DNA of 20,589 bases from positions 1 to 20,589 of the forward strand of contig DITE01000103.1 in NCBI GenBank assembly GCA_002422725.1, read 5' to 3'. The translations under genes were made by a program, and so were the position numbers. Source of the DNA: Bacteroidales bacterium UBA6192 (GTDB taxonomy: Bacteria > Bacteroidota > Bacteroidia > Bacteroidales > F082). Below the pieces are notes generated by a model. The model saw only the letters and a list, made by a program, of their open reading frames with translations. It was not told where the DNA came from and did not search any database. Of the stretch, positions 1-8,170 are shown piece after piece; within the stretch, counting starts at the first letter, position 1, and each line of letters begins with the position of its first letter.

Positions 1-401
1 CTGATTGGCACCCTTTTGCCATCGCAATCGAGATAAAAATGAGCGCCTTTGCTGTCAATAACCCTCACCAGCGGGCTGCGCTGAATCACAAGTGCTTTAA
101 CCTTGCCATTGACATCCATGGTCAGATTCGCTTTTTTTACAAAGGGACTTGCCTCAATTGCTTTGTGAATCTGAGCCATCGGAATCTCTCCAAGTTTCTC
201 ACCTTTTACTTTAATGCCTGCATCCGTTACGAGTTGTCTTACATGAATGCGGCTGACCAAAGCATCTCCGCCGTTGTAATCCAGTTCAATTACAAATTCC
301 TGACATGTTGTCTGATCCTGCTTTTTGTTGGCAAAAATGAACAGTACCACAATTCCTGCCACAAGAACCGTTTTCAGAATGAGGTTTAAAATCCTTCTCA
401 T
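1..401 (-). CDS. ftsQ: cell division protein FtsQ (partial, N-terminal 133 codons)
   Basis: The minus-strand frame opens at ATG 401-399 and stays open to the left edge, so the C-terminal part is missing. The visible protein starts with a short basic cytoplasmic stretch (MRRILN), then one hydrophobic segment at about residues 6-22, then a periplasmic region. That region includes IHVRQLVTDAGIKVKGEKLG and a following part (around residues 85-130) with RSPLVRVID and FYLDCDGKRVP, which resembles the FtsQ/DivIB beta domain that precedes an 'idadG' motif. FtsQ is a bitopic divisome scaffold protein that links early and late division proteins. Its ATG overlaps the murC stop (ATGA, 398-401), which suggests translational coupling. 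Its place after murC in a dcw operon supports the call strongly; sequence similarity alone would be weaker because FtsQ diverges fast. Confidence 0.85.
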   Translation of the reverse strand, partial: MRRILNLILKTVLVAGIVVLFIFANKKQDQTTCQEFVIELDYNGGDALVSRIHVRQLVTDAGIKVKGEKLGEIPMAQIHKAIEASPFVKKANLTMDVNGKVKALVIQRSPLVRVIDSKGAHFYLDCDGKRVPI

Positions 402-1768
402 GGTTTCAGGGCTTTGGTGAATAATTCTTCAATAGGTGCAACCATCTGATCAATATCGCCGGCACCAAGAGTGAGCAAAATATCAGGTTGATTCCGCGCA
501 ATCAATCGCATTGCCTCTTCCCGTCCGCAAAGAAATTTTTCCTTTGATTCTATTCCTTTCAGCAACATCTCAGAGTTTATTCCTTCAATTGGTTTTTCCC
601 TTGCCGGATATATTTCCAGAAGAATAACACGGTCGAGCATTGAAAGGCTTTTTGAAAAACCTTCGGCAAAATCGCGGGTACGGGAGTAGAGGTGTGGCTG
701 AAAAATTCCTGTAATATGCCTTCCCGGATAAAGTTTCTGCACCGAACCTATACACGCGCTCAACTCCTCAGGATGGTGGGCGTAATCATCGATATAAAGT
801 AAGCCCGGTGTGTTTATTCTTATGTCGAAACGTCTTTTAACGCCTGAAAATGAGCTTATACCAATTCTGATTTCTTCATCAGACGCACCGCTCAACCAGG
901 CTGCAGCAGCGGCAGCTACACTGTTTTCAACATTGAATAATCCGGGAAGTCCCGGTGATAAACCTGAAATCCGACCTTCCGGAACCACCAGATCAAAATG
1001 ATAGCGATGATCTTCAATGCGGAGGTTTTCTGCATAAAAATCTGCCTGCTTATCGAGAGAATAGGTGTAAAATTCTACCTCCGGATCAGGGTCTGGTTCA
1101 ATTCCGATTCCCGATTTGATCAGCAAAACACCACCGTGAACAACCCTTTGGGTGAATTGAGTAAAGGTATTTTTCAGATCCTGATGATCGGCATAAATGT
1201 CAAGATGATCGGCATCAGCAGATGTAATCAACGCAAGCCATGGTGAAAGTCTGAGAAATGAACGGTCAAATTCATCGGCTTCAGCAACCATCAGCTCACT
1301 TTTTGGATTCAGCAAAAGGTTTGAGTCGTAATTTTTTGAAATTCCACCCAGAAATGCAGTGCATCCGGCTTTTGAATTGTACATGATGTGCGAAATCATG
1401 GTGGAAACTGTTGTTTTGCCATGTGTGCCGGCAACAGCAATGGTTTTTTTGCTGTTGGTAAGATCGCCCAACACTTCTGCCCGTTTTTTAATACTGAATT
1501 TTCCCGAGGTCGCTTTCACAAATTCGGAAAGGTCTTTAGGAATGGCTGGTGTATAAATAATCAGGTCGGTATTTGCAGGAATCAGGTCGGGCCGATCTTC
1601 GAAATGAATTTTTATTCCTTCGGCTTCAAGCTGTGATGTGAGTGTTGTAGGCGTTTTATCATAACCCGAAACCATACATCCGGCAGCGTGAAAGTAACGG
1701 GCAAGTGCACTCATGCCAATTCCTCCAATGCCAAGAAAATAAACGGTTTTCAGGTTTTTAGTTTCCAC
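398..1768 (-). CDS. murC: UDP-N-acetylmuramate--L-alanine ligase
   Basis: MurC adds L-alanine to UDP-MurNAc with ATP, the first step of stem peptide synthesis in the cytoplasm. The 456-residue length is normal. The N-terminal Rossmann-type motif GIGGIGM lies at residues 13-19, and the Mur ligase ATP loop GTHGKTT at 114-120; the His in that loop is typical of MurC. Further family signatures are EADEFDRSF in the central domain and DDYAHHPEE followed by FQPHLYSRT in the C-terminal domain. The gene follows murG after 8 nt and ends inside the ftsQ start codon (ATGA overlap). The start MET at 1768 puts the nucleotide-binding motif at the expected distance from the N-terminus. No oddities seen. Confidence 0.97.
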   Translation of the reverse strand: METKNLKTVYFLGIGGIGMSALARYFHAAGCMVSGYDKTPTTLTSQLEAEGIKIHFEDRPDLIPANTDLIIYTPAIPKDLSEFVKATSGKFSIKKRAEVLGDLTNSKKTIAVAGTHGKTTVSTMISHIMYNSKAGCTAFLGGISKNYDSNLLLNPKSELMVAEADEFDRSFLRLSPWLALITSADADHLDIYADHQDLKNTFTQFTQRVVHGGVLLIKSGIGIEPDPDPEVEFYTYSLDKQADFYAENLRIEDHRYHFDLVVPEGRISGLSPGLPGLFNVENSVAAAAAAWLSGASDEEIRIGISSFSGVKRRFDIRINTPGLLYIDDYAHHPEELSACIGSVQKLYPGRHITGIFQPHLYSRTRDFAEGFSKSLSMLDRVILLEIYPAREKPIEGINSEMLLKGIESKEKFLCGREEAMRLIARNQPDILLTLGAGDIDQMVAPIEELFTKALKP

Positions 1769-1776
1769 GGTTTATG

Positions 1777-2886
1777 CTATTTTTGAGTGAGTTCCAAAAT
1801 TATGGTTGCAATATCGAGCGCAGCCTGCGGTTTCGAAAGTGAGCGTATGTTATTGCTCAATTCGTTCTTTTTCGCTGGATTGAAGGCCAGAGAAATGATG
1901 CCATCAGCGAGTTCTGAATCTGCACGGTTATCCGGAATCAAAACCGCAGCATTTCTTTTTACCAGCGCCATAGCGTTTTTGGTTTGATGATCCTCAGCCA
2001 CATTCGGCGATGGAACCAAAATGGATGGTTTGCCGGTGATGCAAAGTTCCGAAACCGATAAAGCTCCTGCTCTCGACACAACAATATCGGCAGCAGCATA
2101 GGCAAAGTCCATACGTGTGATGAAGTCGTAATTTCTTATTCCATAATCATCAAATGGAATTGTCGCTGATTTCGCGATCTCAGCAAAAGTTTTACCTGTT
2201 TGCCAGATCAGCTGAAGTCCGGCATCTGCAAATTCCTTCAACGAGCGATGAATGCTGTTGTTGATGGTTCTGGCTCCTAGACTTCCGCCAATCACCAGAA
2301 CGACTGGTTTTTGCGGGTCAAGTCTGAAAAAATTGAGTGCTTCTTCTCTTTTGGCTTCCGCAAAAATAATATCAGTTCTTACCGGATTTCCTGTCAGTAC
2401 AATTCTTGATGCCGGGAAATATTTCTCCATATCTGGGTAAGCAACACAGATCTTTTTTGCTTTTCCGGCCAGCATTCTGTTTGTGATTCCGGGATATGAA
2501 TTCTGCTCCTGTATCAACGTGGAAATTCCCATCGAAGCTGCTGCTTTTACTGTAGGTCCGCTTGCATATCCACCCACGCCAACAACCACCTGAGGTTTAA
2601 ATTCTTTGATGATACTCCTTGCTTTGAGGGAGCTATGCGCCAGTTTAATCGGGAAAAGCAGGTTTTTGAATGTTAATCTGCGCTGTAGTCCGCTGATCCA
2701 AAGTGTTTTAATCTCATAGCCAGCTGCCGGAACTTTTTCGGTTTCCATCCTGCCTTCAGCACCTACAAAAAGGATTTTTACTTCAGGGTTTAGTGAAGTC
2801 AATGCATCCGCAATAGCAATGGCCGGAAATACGTGACCTCCGGTTCCTCCTCCGCTGATAATGATCCTTGTTTCAGGCAATGGCAT
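1777..2886 (-). CDS. murG: UDP-GlcNAc:undecaprenyl-PP-MurNAc-pentapeptide GlcNAc transferase
   Basis: MurG converts lipid I to lipid II on the inner face of the cytoplasmic membrane. The family signature GGGTGGHVFPA lies at residues 12-22, with GVGGYASGP in the N-terminal domain. The C-terminal donor-binding part has GGSLGARTINN, then SRAGALSVSE and EDHQTKNA. The frame is open upstream to an ATG at 2949, but I choose the ATG at 2886 (MPLPETRIII). It puts the first beta strand directly before the glycine-rich loop, gives 369 residues (the usual length), and trims the overlap with ftsW from 77 to 14 nt. The extra 21 residues of the longer version are almost all Lys, Gln and Asn and look like a frame shadow of the FtsW tail. 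Confidence 0.95.
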   Translation of the reverse strand: MPLPETRIIISGGGTGGHVFPAIAIADALTSLNPEVKILFVGAEGRMETEKVPAAGYEIKTLWISGLQRRLTFKNLLFPIKLAHSSLKARSIIKEFKPQVVVGVGGYASGPTVKAAASMGISTLIQEQNSYPGITNRMLAGKAKKICVAYPDMEKYFPASRIVLTGNPVRTDIIFAEAKREEALNFFRLDPQKPVVLVIGGSLGARTINNSIHRSLKEFADAGLQLIWQTGKTFAEIAKSATIPFDDYGIRNYDFITRMDFAYAAADIVVSRAGALSVSELCITGKPSILVPSPNVAEDHQTKNAMALVKRNAAVLIPDNRADSELADGIISLAFNPAKKNELSNNIRSLSKPQAALDIATIILELTQK

Positions 2887-4063
2887 GTTCGGTTTGTTTT
2901 GTTTGTTTTTCTGTTTTTGCTTCTTTTTCGAGGTTTTCTGATTCCTCAATTTCCCGGCTTACGCTCAGAATTATACCTATGGCAATGCTGGTAAACCAAA
3001 TGGATGTTCCTCCCATACTTATGAGGGGTAATGTTTGTCCGGTTACCGGAAGCAGATTTACAGCAACCATCATGTTCACCATCGCCTGAAATACCAGACT
3101 AAAGGCCACGCCAAAGGTGAGGAAGGCGGCAAAATTCCGCGGACTCCGGATTACAATTTTTACAGCCCTGAACATCAGTATTAAATACAGAAATACAACC
3201 ACAGTGCCTCCTATCAAGCCGTACTCTTCTATAATGATGGCAAAAATAAAGTCAGAATAGGGGTGGGGCAGAAAGTTTTTTTGTGTGGAATTGCCTGGCA
3301 TTTTTCCGGCGATTCCTCCGGTAGCAATAGCAATTTTGGCCTGCTCCACCTGATAATTGGCATCACTGTCGCCGCTTCTGAAACTTTCAATTCTCGTTTG
3401 CCAGGTTCCAAAACGTCCGCTGAGTTTGGGAGAGTTCACTGCAACTGTTATCAATAAAATAAAAGCCACTATTCCAACCCCGACAAGCATCAACAGATAC
3501 CTGATTTTAACACGACCAACAAACATAAGCACAAGGCATGTGGTAAAAATCAGCGCTGCAGTTGAGAAATTGGCTGGTATGATCAGTAAGGTGATCAGAA
3601 CCACAGGAAGAAGAATGGCAACAAAACCTTTTTTGAAATCATCGATATCACTTTGCTTTTTTGCAAGAAGGCGGGCGACATAAATGATAAGCGCAAGTTT
3701 GGCCAGGTCGGAAGGCTGAAAAGTTATATTGATCAAAGGGAGTGTGTACCAACGACTGGCTTCATTCATCGAAGTGCCGAACAGGAGTGTATAAGCCAGA
3801 AGGGGAACTGAAATGTAAATTCCAAGCTGCGAAATGCGGGCATAGTATTTGTATTTGACCTGATGAGCCAGATACATCAATACAAAGCCAAGCAGCAGAA
3901 TGCCCATATGTTTTATCAGGTAGTACTCAGTATTGCCCGATTGATAGCGGTAGGCAAGTGTTCCGGTGGAACTGTAAACCGCCAGCAACGAGAATATCGA
4001 CAGCAGGAACACCACTGCCCATATCACTTTGTCTCCTTTTATCCTGCTTAAAATGGCTTTCAT
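2873..4063 (-). CDS. ftsW: SEDS peptidoglycan glycosyltransferase FtsW
   Basis: FtsW polymerises lipid II into septal glycan strands and works with its partner transpeptidase, here FtsI three genes upstream. The 396-residue protein is polytopic, with about ten hydrophobic segments starting at residues 14-31. SEDS family marks are QPSDLAKL (116-123), the loop with HPYSDFIFAI where Asp271 aligns with the essential Asp of FtsW/RodA, EEYGLIGG (279-286), and TGQTLPLISMGGTS (341-354) near the C-terminus. The Lys/Gln/Glu-rich C-terminal tail (about 372-393) is cytoplasmic. The gene follows murD by 13 nt and overlaps the chosen murG start by 14 nt. RodA is the alternative family member, but the dcw position decides for FtsW. 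Confidence 0.96.
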   Translation of the reverse strand: MKAILSRIKGDKVIWAVVFLLSIFSLLAVYSSTGTLAYRYQSGNTEYYLIKHMGILLLGFVLMYLAHQVKYKYYARISQLGIYISVPLLAYTLLFGTSMNEASRWYTLPLINITFQPSDLAKLALIIYVARLLAKKQSDIDDFKKGFVAILLPVVLITLLIIPANFSTAALIFTTCLVLMFVGRVKIRYLLMLVGVGIVAFILLITVAVNSPKLSGRFGTWQTRIESFRSGDSDANYQVEQAKIAIATGGIAGKMPGNSTQKNFLPHPYSDFIFAIIIEEYGLIGGTVVVFLYLILMFRAVKIVIRSPRNFAAFLTFGVAFSLVFQAMVNMMVAVNLLPVTGQTLPLISMGGTSIWFTSIAIGIILSVSREIEESENLEKEAKTEKQTKQTEHAIA

Positions 4064-4076
4064 AATCTGAGTTTCT

Positions 4077-5420
4077 TCAAAGGGCTTTTACCGCATTTTT
4101 AAACTGATTGCCCCGGTCTTCGTAGTTTTCAAAAAGATCAAAACTTGCACATGCAGGCGATAATAATACCACATCGTTGTTGCTGGCAAGGTAATATGCC
4201 TGATTTACAGCATCTTCGGCTGATTGCGTTTCAATGATTACAGGGATAATATCTTTGAAAGCATCTATCATAAGCTCATTGTCAAGGCCAAGACAAACCA
4301 GTGCTTTTACATTTGATTTGACCACTTCAAATAACTTGGAGTAGTCGTTGCCTTTGTCAATTCCTCCGGCAATCCAAATGACAGGTTTGTGCTGGTTTTC
4401 CAGCGCCCACCAAGCCGAATTGATATTTGTGGCTTTTGAATCGTTGATGAACTCAATGCCATGTATATTGGCCACATACTCAAGCCGGTGTGCCGTGTTT
4501 TCGAAACTTCCAAGGCTTTCTTTAATGCTTTCCTTGCGCAATCCGATGAGGCTTCCTGCTATTCCGGCGGCCATTGAGTTGTAGATGTTGTGCTTTCCCT
4601 GTAAAGCAAGTTCTTCGATTGTCATAGTGAACTTTTCTCCTTTTATGTTAAATACTATTGTGTTTCCGTCAAGCCATGCACCTTCGTGCCCTTTTTCGTG
4701 TAAGCTGATTTTGTAAATTTCCTGATGAAGTTTGGCGCTTTTTATGATCTCTCTGCTGGTTTCATCATCACAGCACCAGATAAATGCATCTTCTTTGCGT
4801 TGATTTCTTATGATTCTCATTTTCGAAGCTGCATATTTGCTGAAATTATAGTCATACCTGTCCAGATGGTCGGGCGTGATGTTCAGCAAAATCGCAATTT
4901 CTGCCCTGAATTCGTCAGTTCCATCCAATTGAAAGCTGCTTAGCTCAAGGCTGAAATAGTCATATTCCTTTTTTAATACCTCACTGGCAAAACTGTTTCC
5001 AATATTGCCTGCAGCGCATGAATTCAGTCCTGCTTGTTTGAGCAGGTGCTGAATCAGTCCAGTGGTAGTGGTTTTCCCATTGCTCCCTGTTACACATATT
5101 TTGGTTGCATTGGTGAAGCGCGAAGCAAACTCGATTTCCGAAATCACTGGAATCCCTATACTTCTGGCTTCCATTACCAGTTGGGCGTTTTCGGGTATTC
5201 CCGGACTTTTTATAATTTCATTTACACCACTGAGAATGTTTTTGCCATGACCACCTTCCTCAAATTCTATATTGCCGGCAATAAGTTGATCTTTAAAATT
5301 ATCTTTGATAATTCCATTGTCTGACACAAACACAGCAAACCCTTTACCGGCCGCGAGAAGCGCAGCACCGGTTCCGCTTTCGCCGGCACCGAGTATCAGT
5401 ATTTTGGGTTTGTGGTTCAT
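4077..5420 (-). CDS. murD: UDP-N-acetylmuramoyl-L-alanine--D-glutamate ligase
   Basis: MurD adds D-glutamate to UDP-MurNAc-L-Ala in the cytoplasm. At 447 residues it has the family's normal length. The N-terminal nucleotide-binding fold begins with ILGAGESG (residues 9-16). The ATP loop GSNGKTT is at 112-118, followed by the central-domain motifs LELSSFQLD and LNITPDHLDRYD. The C-terminal domain carries INDSKATN, WIAGGIDKG and SPACASFD (421-428), all MurD marks. It sits 3 nt after mraY and 13 nt before ftsW, so it is co-transcribed with its pathway partners. Confidence 0.97.
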   Translation of the reverse strand: MNHKPKILILGAGESGTGAALLAAGKGFAVFVSDNGIIKDNFKDQLIAGNIEFEEGGHGKNILSGVNEIIKSPGIPENAQLVMEARSIGIPVISEIEFASRFTNATKICVTGSNGKTTTTGLIQHLLKQAGLNSCAAGNIGNSFASEVLKKEYDYFSLELSSFQLDGTDEFRAEIAILLNITPDHLDRYDYNFSKYAASKMRIIRNQRKEDAFIWCCDDETSREIIKSAKLHQEIYKISLHEKGHEGAWLDGNTIVFNIKGEKFTMTIEELALQGKHNIYNSMAAGIAGSLIGLRKESIKESLGSFENTAHRLEYVANIHGIEFINDSKATNINSAWWALENQHKPVIWIAGGIDKGNDYSKLFEVVKSNVKALVCLGLDNELMIDAFKDIIPVIIETQSAEDAVNQAYYLASNNDVVLLSPACASFDLFENYEDRGNQFKNAVKAL

Positions 5421-5423
5421 TTT

Positions 5424-6677
5424 TTACCTGATTTTAAGGGTGATGATTGTAAAAACTGCAAGCATGATCCCTACAATAAAGAACCGCTGTACTATTTTTG
5501 GTTCTGCATATCCAAGCACCTGAAAATGATGGTGCAGCGGAGACATTTTAAAGATTCTTCTTCCTTCGCCGTACTTCCGTTTGGTTCGTTTGAAATAGCT
5601 GACCTGTATGACTACTGAAAGATTTTCAGCCACGAAAATTCCACAGAGAATCGGAATCAGCAATTCTTTACGGATCATAATGGCAAGCACTGCAATCACA
5701 CCTCCCAGAGCCAGCGAACCGGTATCACCCATAAAAACCTGGGCAGGGTAGGTATTGTACCATAGAAAACCGGTACATGCGCCAACAAATGCGCTTACAA
5801 AAATTGTGAGCTCGCCCGTGTCGGGCAAATACATTATGTTCAGATAATCGGCAAAAACAAAGTTGCCCGAAACCCAGGCAAGTATGCCAAGGGTTACCCC
5901 GATAATGGCAGAAGTTCCGGTTGCCAGCCCATCGATTCCATCGGTGAGATTGGCTCCGTTTGACACCGAAATTATGATCAGAATTACGATGGGTACAAAG
6001 ATTATCCATGCATGATTCATGGCCTTTTTTCCGAAAGGCTTAAGCAACAGGGCATAATCCAATTCGTTGTTTTTAAAGAATGGAATAGTGGTTTTTGTGG
6101 ATTTGGAAGACTGCCTTGAAAAACGCTGACCATGATCGTTTACCTGCTCAAATTCACTCAGCGATTCAACTGAAACCGAGCTAGTCTGTAATATCTTTTC
6201 GCGGATGACCACATCTTCATGAAAATAGAGTGTTAATCCAACCACAAGTCCGATGATAATTTGACCAAGGATTTTAAACTTTCCTGCAAGTCCTTTTTTG
6301 TCATTTCTGAATACCTTGATATAATCATCTACAAATCCGATAAAACCCAGCCAAATGGTAGTAATCAGGATAAGAATGATGTAAATGTTGTTGAGTTTTG
6401 CAAAAAGAAGTGTAGGAATTATGATCGCGCTGAGGATAATCAATCCGCCCATAGTAGGAGTTCCCTGCTTTTCTTTTTGGCCATGAAGACCCAGATCTCT
6501 CACCTCCTCACCTACAAGTTTTCCTCGCAGATAATTGATCAGCGTTTTGCCAAACAAGAGTGAAATTATCAGTGATGTAATGACAGCAAGCGCGGCCCTG
6601 AAAGAAATGTATTGAAACATTCCGGCTCCGGGGAAGTCCAGGCTTTTATCAAGAAAATCAAACAGATAGTACAACAT
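5424..6677 (-). CDS. mraY: phospho-N-acetylmuramoyl-pentapeptide transferase (lipid I synthase)
   Basis: MraY moves phospho-MurNAc-pentapeptide from UDP to undecaprenyl phosphate, making lipid I in the inner membrane. Catalytic and binding motifs are all present: QGTPTMGG (71-78), the Asp pair in VDDYIKV (D117, D118), NLTDGIDGLA (243-252), FMGDTGS (315-321) and the His triad PLHHHFQ (380-386). About ten membrane segments are visible. At 417 residues it is about 55 longer than the E. coli enzyme. The extra length is a polar segment at about 155-220 (rich in Ser, Lys and Glu) before NHAWIIFVPI, a feature I recall as typical for Bacteroidota MraY. It lies 11 nt after murE; murF, which sits between them in many other phyla, is absent. 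Confidence 0.97.
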   Translation of the reverse strand: MLYYLFDFLDKSLDFPGAGMFQYISFRAALAVITSLIISLLFGKTLINYLRGKLVGEEVRDLGLHGQKEKQGTPTMGGLIILSAIIIPTLLFAKLNNIYIILILITTIWLGFIGFVDDYIKVFRNDKKGLAGKFKILGQIIIGLVVGLTLYFHEDVVIREKILQTSSVSVESLSEFEQVNDHGQRFSRQSSKSTKTTIPFFKNNELDYALLLKPFGKKAMNHAWIIFVPIVILIIISVSNGANLTDGIDGLATGTSAIIGVTLGILAWVSGNFVFADYLNIMYLPDTGELTIFVSAFVGACTGFLWYNTYPAQVFMGDTGSLALGGVIAVLAIMIRKELLIPILCGIFVAENLSVVIQVSYFKRTKRKYGEGRRIFKMSPLHHHFQVLGYAEPKIVQRFFIVGIMLAVFTIITLKIR

Positions 6678-6688
6678 AAGCCCAGTTT

Positions 6689-8161
6689 TTACTGATTTTG
6701 GTTGTTATTTATTGCCAATGCTTCTTTCAGTTCTTCGCGGTCGTCGAAGTGATGTTTTGTACCTTTTATTTCCTGATAGGTTTCGTGTCCTTTGCCCGCT
6801 ACCAGAATTATGTCACCGCTATCGGCCATTGTGCAGGCAACCCGGATGGCTTGCCGGCGGTCGCTGATCAGTAGCGTTGCTTTTTTCCGGTCAACAGTAA
6901 CGCCTGTCATCATTTCTTTAAGGATTTCATCCGGGTCTTCGTTACGGGGATTGTCGGAAGTAAGAATGGTGAGGGTGCTGTTTTCGGCTGCAATCGAAGC
7001 CATTATGGGGCGCTTGGTTTTATCGCGGTTTCCTCCGGCTCCCACAACAGTAATGAGTTTTCCGGCGCCTTCGCGGATGGCATTGATGGTTGATATTACA
7101 TTCAGCAGTGCATCGGGTGTGTGCGCATAGTCAACAATCCCGATCACTCCGGTAGGTGATTTCATATACTCGAACCTGCCATCAACCGGCACAAGTCGGC
7201 TTAGTCCGGTAAGGCACTCTTCTTCAGTTAACCCAAGCATTTCAGCAGTAGCATAAATACTGAGCAAATTATAGGCATTGAAATTTCCAACCAGCCTGCA
7301 CCAAACCTCTTTTCCATTGATGCTGAGCTGCAAACCATCAAAATGATTTTCGAGTATCCTGCAATGAAAATCGGATTGTTTTTTAACTGCCAGGGTTTTC
7401 ACAACGGCTTTGGTATTCTGAACCATTACCAGTCCATTGCGGTCATCAATGTTTGTAAGTGCAAATGCTGTTGATGGCAGTTTATCAAAAAATGATTTTT
7501 TCGCCTTGAGATAGGCATCAAATGTTTTGTGATAGTCGAGATGGTCGTGGGTGAGATTTGAAAAAACACCACCCCTGAAACTAAGCCCGGCAATGCGCTG
7601 CTGAACTATGGCATGTGAACTCACTTCCATAAAGCAGTATTCACAGCCGTCCAAAACCATTTCCCTCAGCAACTGATTCAGTGCCATTGGATCGGGAGTG
7701 GTATGCGTGGCCGGAATTTCGAGGTTGTTGATCATATTTCTTACCGTAGAAATCAGACCAACTTTGAAACCCGCCTGTAAAAACAGTTGGTACAATAAGG
7801 TTGCAATGGTAGTTTTTCCATTGGTGCCGGTTATCCCGATAAGGTGGATTTCCGAGGAAGGGTTATCAAAATAATTACCGGCCATAATAGCCAGTGTCTC
7901 AGCGCTGTCTTTTACCTCAATGTATGTGACATCGGGTTCGGTTTTATCGGGAATGGTTTCGCACACAATGGCTTTAACGCCTTTGCTGATTACATCGGCA
8001 ATGTATATGTGGCCATCGGTTTGTGTGCCTTTTACAGCAATAAATACCTTGTTCTTCTCAGCTCTTCTCGAGTCGGAAATAACTTCATCCACAGGTATAT
8101 CCGTACTTCCGGCTATCCTGGCAATCCTGCAACGATACAATAGATCTTTCAGTGTTTTCAT
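6689..8161 (-). CDS. murE: UDP-MurNAc-L-Ala-D-Glu--meso-diaminopimelate ligase
   Basis: MurE adds the third stem-peptide residue in the cytoplasm. The ATP loop GTNGKTT is at 112-118. Lys221 in the YxxAKxxF context (217-224) aligns with the carbamylated lysine of Mur ligases. The C-terminal domain has VDYAHTPD (343-350) and GAGGNRDKTKRP (374-385). The specificity motif is DNPR (403-406), the mark of enzymes using meso-diaminopimelate rather than lysine, so this organism should have DAP-type peptidoglycan. AGKGHETYQ (455-463) completes the signature. The length of 490 residues is normal. The gene starts 9 nt after ftsI and ends 11 nt before mraY. Confidence 0.97.
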   Translation of the reverse strand: MKTLKDLLYRCRIARIAGSTDIPVDEVISDSRRAEKNKVFIAVKGTQTDGHIYIADVISKGVKAIVCETIPDKTEPDVTYIEVKDSAETLAIMAGNYFDNPSSEIHLIGITGTNGKTTIATLLYQLFLQAGFKVGLISTVRNMINNLEIPATHTTPDPMALNQLLREMVLDGCEYCFMEVSSHAIVQQRIAGLSFRGGVFSNLTHDHLDYHKTFDAYLKAKKSFFDKLPSTAFALTNIDDRNGLVMVQNTKAVVKTLAVKKQSDFHCRILENHFDGLQLSINGKEVWCRLVGNFNAYNLLSIYATAEMLGLTEEECLTGLSRLVPVDGRFEYMKSPTGVIGIVDYAHTPDALLNVISTINAIREGAGKLITVVGAGGNRDKTKRPIMASIAAENSTLTILTSDNPRNEDPDEILKEMMTGVTVDRKKATLLISDRRQAIRVACTMADSGDIILVAGKGHETYQEIKGTKHHFDDREELKEALAINNNQNQ

Positions 8162-8170
8162 TTCTGCACT

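Noticed and set aside
39..389. Open frame of 116 codons on the plus strand at the left edge
   Set aside because: It is antisense to ftsQ; the minus-strand frame explains the region and fits the operon.
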